Assembly: GCA_052168315.1 (NCBI GenBank)
Contig: JBQLZO010000041.1
Location: 1 to 28,611 of the forward strand
Source of the DNA: JBQLZO01 sp052168315
Lineage (GTDB): Bacteria > Planctomycetota > Phycisphaerae > Phycisphaerales > UBA1924
Direction of reading: 5' to 3'
DNA length: 28,611 bases
Shown here: in pieces, positions 24,147-28,611 of the stretch
How positions within the stretch are numbered: position 1 is the stretch's first letter
Layout of the letters: every line of letters starts with the position of its first letter
The notes under the pieces: model-generated
Seen by the model: the letters and a program-made list of their open reading frames with translations, nothing else
The model's database searches: none
Told to the model about the DNA's origin: nothing
Position numbers and translations under genes: made by a program

Positions 24147-24409
24147 TATGTATGCAAGTAATGCCGCTGCTTGTGAGAGATGCCGTTGATGTTGAAAGTG
24201 TGCGGGTTGCACTTGCGTTCTGCCGGATTTGCCAAACGCATCGGCGGTATACACCATTGCGTTGATGGTGCCGGCCTCAACGGGGGCTGCGCAACATTGT
24301 ACCCGCTGTTGCGCATGCGCCCTAATGTCTGGGCTGCAGCGCGTGGAAATGCGCTCGCTTCAACGTCTTCACCCACACCGAGGCACTCAGACCAAAGGAG
24401 AGAGACCCC
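24147..24409. other. Intergenic region after the low-GC gene
   Basis: About 260 nt without a gene. It contains a perfect 9-bp hairpin, TGCGCAACA (24288-24296) with TGTTGCGCA (24307-24315), with no T-run after it. Composition returns to GC-rich by about 24380. One of the three ACGT copies is at 24363-24366. I looked for integron attC boxes and found no acceptable pair. Confidence 0.45.
24394..24400 (+). promoter_or_regulatory. Shine-Dalgarno of the sorting-tail protein gene
   Basis: AAAGGAG lies 9 nt before the ATG at 24410 and matches the site before the OsmC-like gene. Confidence 0.75.
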
Positions 24410-25159
24410 ATGACCACCACACCGACCACCACCACCGCGTCCGCCCGCGCTGCCGCCGCCATCATCCTGCTCGCCGCGGCCGCCGCATCGTCGCCCGCCC
24501 TCGCCGGCGGGTTCAGCTACACCCTGGTCGAGCAGTCCGTCGGCGGGTCCGCCACCGTCTCCGATGATGGCGGGTTCGAGACCGATTCGTTCTGGCTCTC
24601 CGAATCCCCGGACCCCGTCGACCTCTCGCAGTCGTTCGCCTTCGCCGTCGACAACGGCATCCCGCTCGCCGAGATCGCGATGGAAGGCGGCATCGAGAGC
24701 AGCTTCACCCCCAGTTCATTCTCCGTCTTCGCCGAGTCCAACTACTCGCTCGCCTCCACGACCATCTGGGGCGGCCTGTTCGTCAACGGCACCATCAACG
24801 GCGATGCCAGCGCGGCGGTGTGGTTCGAGATCGCCAGCCCCACGCTCGTGGAATACTCGCTCAACGCCTCCAACTTCGCCTCGTTCGAGCGGGTCCTCGG
24901 CGGCGGCTCGTTCGAGTTCATCGATGGCGTGTTCTTCCCCGCGCCCGGGGCACCCCCCATCACCGCCCAGATCCTGCTCGAACCCGGCGCCTACCTCATG
25001 TGGGGCGGCGAGCCCTTCAAGGACAACGACAACCCCGGCTTCTTCACCGGCTCGCCGAACAACTTCGTCGACCTCCAGCTCACCATCATCCCCGCCCCGG
25101 GCGCTGCCGCCCCCCTCGCCCTCGCCGCGTTGGCGGCCGCATCCCGCCGCCGCCGCTGA
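24410..25159 (+). CDS. Secreted protein with PEP-CTERM-like C-terminal sorting tail
   Basis: The 249-residue product has a signal peptide (about 1-32, Ala-rich core, cleavage near ALAGG). The mature part is beta-rich, with many Ser, Phe and Gly residues. The C-terminal tail (about 228-249) reads PAPGAAAPLALAALAAA then SRRRR: short motif, hydrophobic helix, basic end. In Planctomycetota such tails are read as exosortase-type or related sorting signals that hold the protein at the cell surface after processing. The middle shows no known enzyme motif. The gene is followed after 14 bp by a papain-like peptidase on the same strand, so they are probably co-transcribed. Product is likely a surface or matrix protein of unknown function. 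Confidence 0.85.
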   Translation: MTTTPTTTTASARAAAAIILLAAAAASSPALAGGFSYTLVEQSVGGSATVSDDGGFETDSFWLSESPDPVDLSQSFAFAVDNGIPLAEIAMEGGIESSFTPSSFSVFAESNYSLASTTIWGGLFVNGTINGDASAAVWFEIASPTLVEYSLNASNFASFERVLGGGSFEFIDGVFFPAPGAPPITAQILLEPGAYLMWGGEPFKDNDNPGFFTGSPNNFVDLQLTIIPAPGAAAPLALAALAAASRRRR

Positions 25160-25173
25160 CACCAGGACCACGC

Positions 25174-26721
25174 ATGAACCGAACGCCCCGCGCCCTCGCC
25201 CGCACGCCCCGCGCCGGCGCGGGGCTCATCCCACTCCTGGCCATCTCGCTCGCGCTCATCCTTCCCGCGATCGCGCACGTCCAGATCGACCACCGGCTTT
25301 CACAGAGCCCGGTCAAGCACCAGGGCGCGCGCGGCACCTGCGTCGCCTTCGCCGTCTGCGCCGCCATGGAGACCTTCCCCGGCATCCCCACCGACATCAG
25401 CGAGCAGATGACCTACGCGGCCGTCAAGCTCCACCAGAACAGCGTCGACCAGTGGCTCCGCGCCCTCGATGAAGACAAGCTCACCATCTCCGTCGGCGAC
25501 ACACTCCGCACCTACGCCACACTCGCCAGCATCCTCGGCGCCTGCCCTGAAGAGTTCTTCCCCTACAACCCCAACCCCCGCGCCATCCCCAACGATGCCC
25601 CCGAGGAGGTCCGCCGCTTCCTCCAACTCGCGCAGGTCGATCCCGAACGCTTCCGGCAGTTCCGCATGGCCATGGGCAAGTACCGCATCCCGCCCGACGG
25701 CATGGAACTGCTCACCCTTGATGCCGCCCGCGACATCGAACGCCTCAAGAACGAACTCAACGCCGGACGCCTGGCCATCCCCGTCATCTACCAGGTCCAC
25801 GCCACCGCCTGGTCGCAGCTCGAGCAACTGGCCAACCACGATGGCGATGGCCAGCGCAACATCATCCACCCCGGCATGATGCACCGCTTCGTCCCACCCG
25901 GCGCCCAGCAGCCCCTCTCCTTCCCCGACGCCCGCCTCGAGGCCGCACGCCTCGGCGTCGACCTCATCGAGGAACTCCTCGCCGCCCGATGGCTCATCGC
26001 CCAGGCCTTCGACCCCAAGGGCTACGGCGGGCACGCCGTCACCATCGTCGGGTACGACCAGCGCGGCTTCATCATCAAGAACTCATGGGGAACCGACTGG
26101 GGCGATAGCGGGTACGCGCGCATCACCTTCGACTACCACCGCCTCTACGCCACCGAAGCGCTCCTCATCGACCGCGCCACCATCGAGCCCGGAGACGCCT
26201 CACCCTTCGCCCGCACCCGCTCCATCCGCGAGGCCCGCTGGCGGCTCAAGGCCCAGCCCGGCATCGCCGGGCGCGATGCCGATGGAACACCGCGCATCGC
26301 GTGGATCCTCTCCACCTGGTGCCTCGAACCCCGCGACCCCGACTGCGATGTCATCGAATACACCATCGAGACCCGCGCCACCCCCCCCGACGCCCCCAAT
26401 TCCACCGACGCCGCATGGACGCCGCTCCTGACCCGGCGCATCGCACGGTCCCAGTGGCCCCAGCCCGCCCCACGCACCCCCAACCCGGCCGCGCCCGCCA
26501 CCCCGCCCAAGGGCGATGGCATGCCCCTGCTCATCGAAGCCCCCGAGATCCACCGCCTCCTCGCCGCCGGCGAGGCCCGCATCACCGTCCGCTACGGCTA
26601 CTCCCTCGAACCAAACGCCCCCGACCCCACCACCAGCGCCAACTTCATCACCGAACGCCGGTTCGGACCCATGCCGACCAACCTCCGCAGCGCGCTCTCG
26701 TTCACGCCCCACGGCCACTGA
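25174..26721 (+). CDS. Secreted papain-like (C1A) cysteine peptidase
   Basis: The 515-residue product starts with a signal peptide (about 1-35, ending near AIAHVQ). The C1A catalytic residues are all present: Gln50 of the oxyanion hole and nucleophile Cys56 in SPVKHQGARGTCVAFAV, His287 in GGHAVTIVGYD, and Asn303 in IKNSWGTDWGDSGYARI. The peptidase domain begins almost directly after the signal peptide, so there is no N-terminal inhibitory propeptide. Between Cys and His the domain has an insert of about 100 residues. After the catalytic domain (to about 335) is a C-terminal part of about 180 residues with a Pro-rich linker and no known motif. The ATG at 25174 follows the sorting-tail gene by 14 bp with AGGA just upstream. 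It may act on surface proteins, possibly its neighbour. Confidence 0.92.
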   Translation: MNRTPRALARTPRAGAGLIPLLAISLALILPAIAHVQIDHRLSQSPVKHQGARGTCVAFAVCAAMETFPGIPTDISEQMTYAAVKLHQNSVDQWLRALDEDKLTISVGDTLRTYATLASILGACPEEFFPYNPNPRAIPNDAPEEVRRFLQLAQVDPERFRQFRMAMGKYRIPPDGMELLTLDAARDIERLKNELNAGRLAIPVIYQVHATAWSQLEQLANHDGDGQRNIIHPGMMHRFVPPGAQQPLSFPDARLEAARLGVDLIEELLAARWLIAQAFDPKGYGGHAVTIVGYDQRGFIIKNSWGTDWGDSGYARITFDYHRLYATEALLIDRATIEPGDASPFARTRSIREARWRLKAQPGIAGRDADGTPRIAWILSTWCLEPRDPDCDVIEYTIETRATPPDAPNSTDAAWTPLLTRRIARSQWPQPAPRTPNPAAPATPPKGDGMPLLIEAPEIHRLLAAGEARITVRYGYSLEPNAPDPTTSANFITERRFGPMPTNLRSALSFTPHGH

Positions 26722-26745
26722 GCACACGCGCGCCCCTTCGCCACA

Positions 26746-27696
26746 TCATTCACCAGGCGCCTTATCCAATCGACGATCCGGAGACGGCAGCCCCCAGCGG
26801 GCAGCGAGTTCCGCCACGCCACCGGGCGTGAAAGTCTCATTGGGCTTTGGATCACCAATGAACTCCCACCGGTGCAGACGCCACTTGCCGCCGTGCGTCG
26901 GATCCGGGAGGGGGAAGCCCGCGGGCGTTCCCAGCGCGTAGGTGTACTCCACCGGCTCCATGCCCTTGCGATGCAGAGAGATGAGCCGCCCGAAGTGATC
27001 GACCTCGATCGTCATGATCTGCGGCTCGATGTCGCTTTGTGGAAAGTGCCGATCCAGAAACCGCTCGCCACCCGGGAGCCGGAGCTCAGCCTCCACGCCG
27101 GGGAGCATCGCCCGTTCGACATGATGACCGTTCATCACGGTTGATCCGGTTCGAGTGCCGGCCGCGACGAGCAACTCAGGCCGCTCATAGACATCGCGAA
27201 CGATGACCGACGGCAGGAAATCCTCGACCATCGTGTCGTCGATCGGATGTCCATCCACCCGCACCACCCGCATGGTTTCGGCATCGCGATAGTCGCCGCG
27301 CCACACCTGACCGTTCGCATCGGTCATGAAGACCCGCCCATCACGACTACTCAACAGCGCGTGCGCCCGCGTGTGCGCGTCATAGGCGACCAGCGCGGAT
27401 CGAAAGCGACCCTCGGGATCATTGTCGATCGGGAGCCGATACTCAGCGATGATGATGCCCGGAGCCTCGAAGGCGCGTTGCCCATGCTTCACATAGAAAC
27501 GCTCGTACGCCTGCCGCTCCGGCGTGCGCTGCGCAGCCTGCGGCGGATCCCGATGTCCGGCGGGTTCCATCGTGGCAGTGGAAGCGGACAACCCATCGCC
27601 GGATCCGTCCGGTGCGATGCGAATCGCCAGAACAGCCAACCCGCAGGCGAGCACCACCCCAACTCCGGCCAGACACTGAATCAAGAAACGGCTCAT
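26746..27696 (-). CDS. Unrecognised membrane-anchored protein
   Basis: The 316-residue product has one N-terminal transmembrane helix or uncleaved signal (about 5-27) and a large extracytoplasmic domain. I recognise no family. The domain is beta-rich with repeated Asp/Gly turns and phrases such as DGRVFMTDANGQVWRGDYRD that recall beta-sheet repeat or outer-membrane carrier-like folds, without a clear match. The ATG at 27696 is preferred over a GTG at 27720 because GGAG lies 9 nt upstream. It is convergent with the peptidase gene (24 bp apart) with no terminator in between. Codon bias is close to the native genes, though somewhat less extreme. Confidence 0.7.
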   Translation of the reverse strand: MSRFLIQCLAGVGVVLACGLAVLAIRIAPDGSGDGLSASTATMEPAGHRDPPQAAQRTPERQAYERFYVKHGQRAFEAPGIIIAEYRLPIDNDPEGRFRSALVAYDAHTRAHALLSSRDGRVFMTDANGQVWRGDYRDAETMRVVRVDGHPIDDTMVEDFLPSVIVRDVYERPELLVAAGTRTGSTVMNGHHVERAMLPGVEAELRLPGGERFLDRHFPQSDIEPQIMTIEVDHFGRLISLHRKGMEPVEYTYALGTPAGFPLPDPTHGGKWRLHRWEFIGDPKPNETFTPGGVAELAARWGLPSPDRRLDKAPGE

Positions 27697-28107
27697 AGTT
27701 CGGTACTCCACGGAGTTCACAAACCAACGACCGATCTCCCGACCACGATCACATGCTCCGCGAGAACCGCAGCGATGGACGGCGGGGCCCGCGCCGAGGG
27801 AAATTCGACCAATAACCGAAGCCTACCTGTCCATCGGTGGGATGCAAGTACTTTTTTTTTTGTTCGGTAGAATCCCACAAGTGAGCGCGGCCGTGTGTCC
27901 CCGCAGTGCCTCCAAACATCCGCCACACGCTTGCGCGGCTCCGCACGACCAATCCGATCAGACGATTCGCTGGCATGTCCCAGGCTCTCAGGCACACAAT
28001 CGCCCTCGATGATCGCACCACCCGCACCGGCCTCGTCCACCGCACAACTCGTTGAAAGCAACTCCCGCCGCGCTGCGATCCGCCAATGTGCACACTCGCA
28101 GCTGCCT
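27697..28107. other. Intergenic region with a T10 tract
   Basis: About 410 nt without a gene I can support. It includes ten consecutive T (27852-27861), unusual in this GC-rich DNA. On the minus strand this is an A10 tract upstream of the membrane-anchored protein gene and could act as an UP-type promoter element. Short frames here give unconvincing products. Confidence 0.4.
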
Positions 28108-28479
28108 CTACTCCTCAGCCTTCAACCGCGACCGATACCGCCCGACCACGCTCCGATCCAGAAGCACCAGCGCGACAACCCCAAAGACCAGCACATCCAG
28201 CACAAGGTGCCAGCGCGCCGCTTGCTCACGCCCCACCCAAGGCCGCTCCCACAGCTCATCCGAGATGTGACGAAACGCATGAGGATCGCCGAATCGTTCC
28301 GTGCCGTGCGCCTCAAGCAGTTCATGAGTCTGAGCCCACTGCCCCTTGGCCTGCAGCCCAACTACAAACGATCGAGCGGTCATCACACCAAGAAACCCCA
28401 CCACCAACACCAGCACCACAACAGCCCGCCGCGCCCACGACCGTCCACCGCCGGTCACCGCGCTATCAGTGGAATCCAT
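28108..28479 (-). CDS. Small two-helix membrane protein, function unknown
   Basis: The 123-residue product has two transmembrane segments (about 18-37 and 91-109) around a polar loop with His/Trp/Glu residues (about 45-88). No family is recognised. The start is well supported by GAGGTGA just before the ATG. The charged C-terminus (RYRSRLKAEE) should be cytoplasmic. It precedes the other membrane-anchored protein on the same strand but is 411 nt away, so an operon is uncertain. Confidence 0.65.
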   Translation of the reverse strand: MDSTDSAVTGGGRSWARRAVVVLVLVVGFLGVMTARSFVVGLQAKGQWAQTHELLEAHGTERFGDPHAFRHISDELWERPWVGREQAARWHLVLDVLVFGVVALVLLDRSVVGRYRSRLKAEE

Positions 28480-28611
28480 CGGTCACCTCACTTGTGATTG
28501 CGATCCCGCCTGCCCGTGTCCCACCCAACCCGCAAGATCCCGTCCTGCGGAAGGGATACGGGGCGTGTCGGGGGTGGGGAGTCGGAAACGGGGCCGAGGG
28601 GGGTTGGGGGA

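Noticed and set aside
24147..24409. Integron attC site after the unknown gene
   Set aside because: No matching RYYYAAC/GTTRRRY boxes at proper spacing; only an ordinary hairpin.
27717..28093. Two minus-strand frames of 114 codons
   Set aside because: They overlap each other in different frames, cross the A10 tract and show no domain or ribosome site.
1..28611. tRNA, rRNA, CRISPR array or insertion sequence
   Set aside because: I saw no cloverleaf, no regularly spaced repeats and no transposase motif in any frame.

Overview
Overall: GC-rich bacterial chromosome, most likely a member of the Planctomycetota, class Phycisphaerae. Three things point there: a secreted protein with a planctomycete-type C-terminal sorting tail (Pro-Ala-Pro-Gly, a hydrophobic stretch, then Arg-Arg-Arg-Arg), two membrane proteins carrying the CPxC...CPECG zinc ribbon common in this group, and a DUF1573 protein next to a DoxX/MauE-thioredoxin fusion. 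This assignment is inference; there is no rRNA in the window. The core genes are housekeeping: rho, ptsI, an RNase E/G gene with a very long basic tail, dxr, ychF and purQ. They are interrupted by two stretches with visibly lower GC and different codon use, which look acquired.

Layout. 187-783: OsmC-like redox protein. 1086-2420 (minus): a reverse transcriptase of the defence-associated type (best match by eye DRT2/UG2), preceded on its own strand by a promoter and a leader of about 290 nt rich in perfect hairpins, as expected for the non-coding RNA template of a DRT2 system. 2921-4105 (minus): rho. 4749-6509: ptsI. 7088-10348: RNase E/G, followed by an intrinsic terminator. 10522-12108: zinc-ribbon membrane protein. 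12179-13438: dxr. 13456-13612: a MITE-like inverted repeat. 13759-14880: ychF. 15030-16139 (minus): zinc-ribbon membrane protein with start and end anomalies. 16411-17250 (minus): purQ. 17377-18594 (minus): MauE/DoxX-thioredoxin membrane protein. 18749-19876 (minus): DUF1573 protein. 20291-21583: DadA-like D-amino-acid oxidoreductase. 21735-24146: unrecognised 803-residue protein in a low-GC island. 24410-26721: sorting-tail surface protein followed 14 bp later by a secreted papain-like peptidase. 26746-27696 and 28108-28479 (both minus): two unrecognised membrane-anchored proteins.

How the parts work together. The DUF1573 and MauE/DoxX-thioredoxin genes form a likely envelope/thiol unit. The surface protein and the papain-like peptidase form an export/surface pair. 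The most interesting system is the reverse transcriptase with its leader: DRT2 systems reverse-transcribe a structured RNA in a rolling fashion to build a repetitive gene during phage infection, and the leader here has suitable length, structure and open frames. A second signal covers the whole window: the tetranucleotide ACGT is almost absent (three copies found by eye), and native genes write Asp-Val, His-Val, Asn-Val and Tyr-Val junctions with a T (GATGTC etc.). This suggests a methylation or restriction activity recognising ACGT in this lineage. Several core genes (ptsI, dxr, purQ) have a -10-like TANNNT hexamer 6-8 nt before the start codon and no Shine-Dalgarno, which suggests leaderless transcripts.
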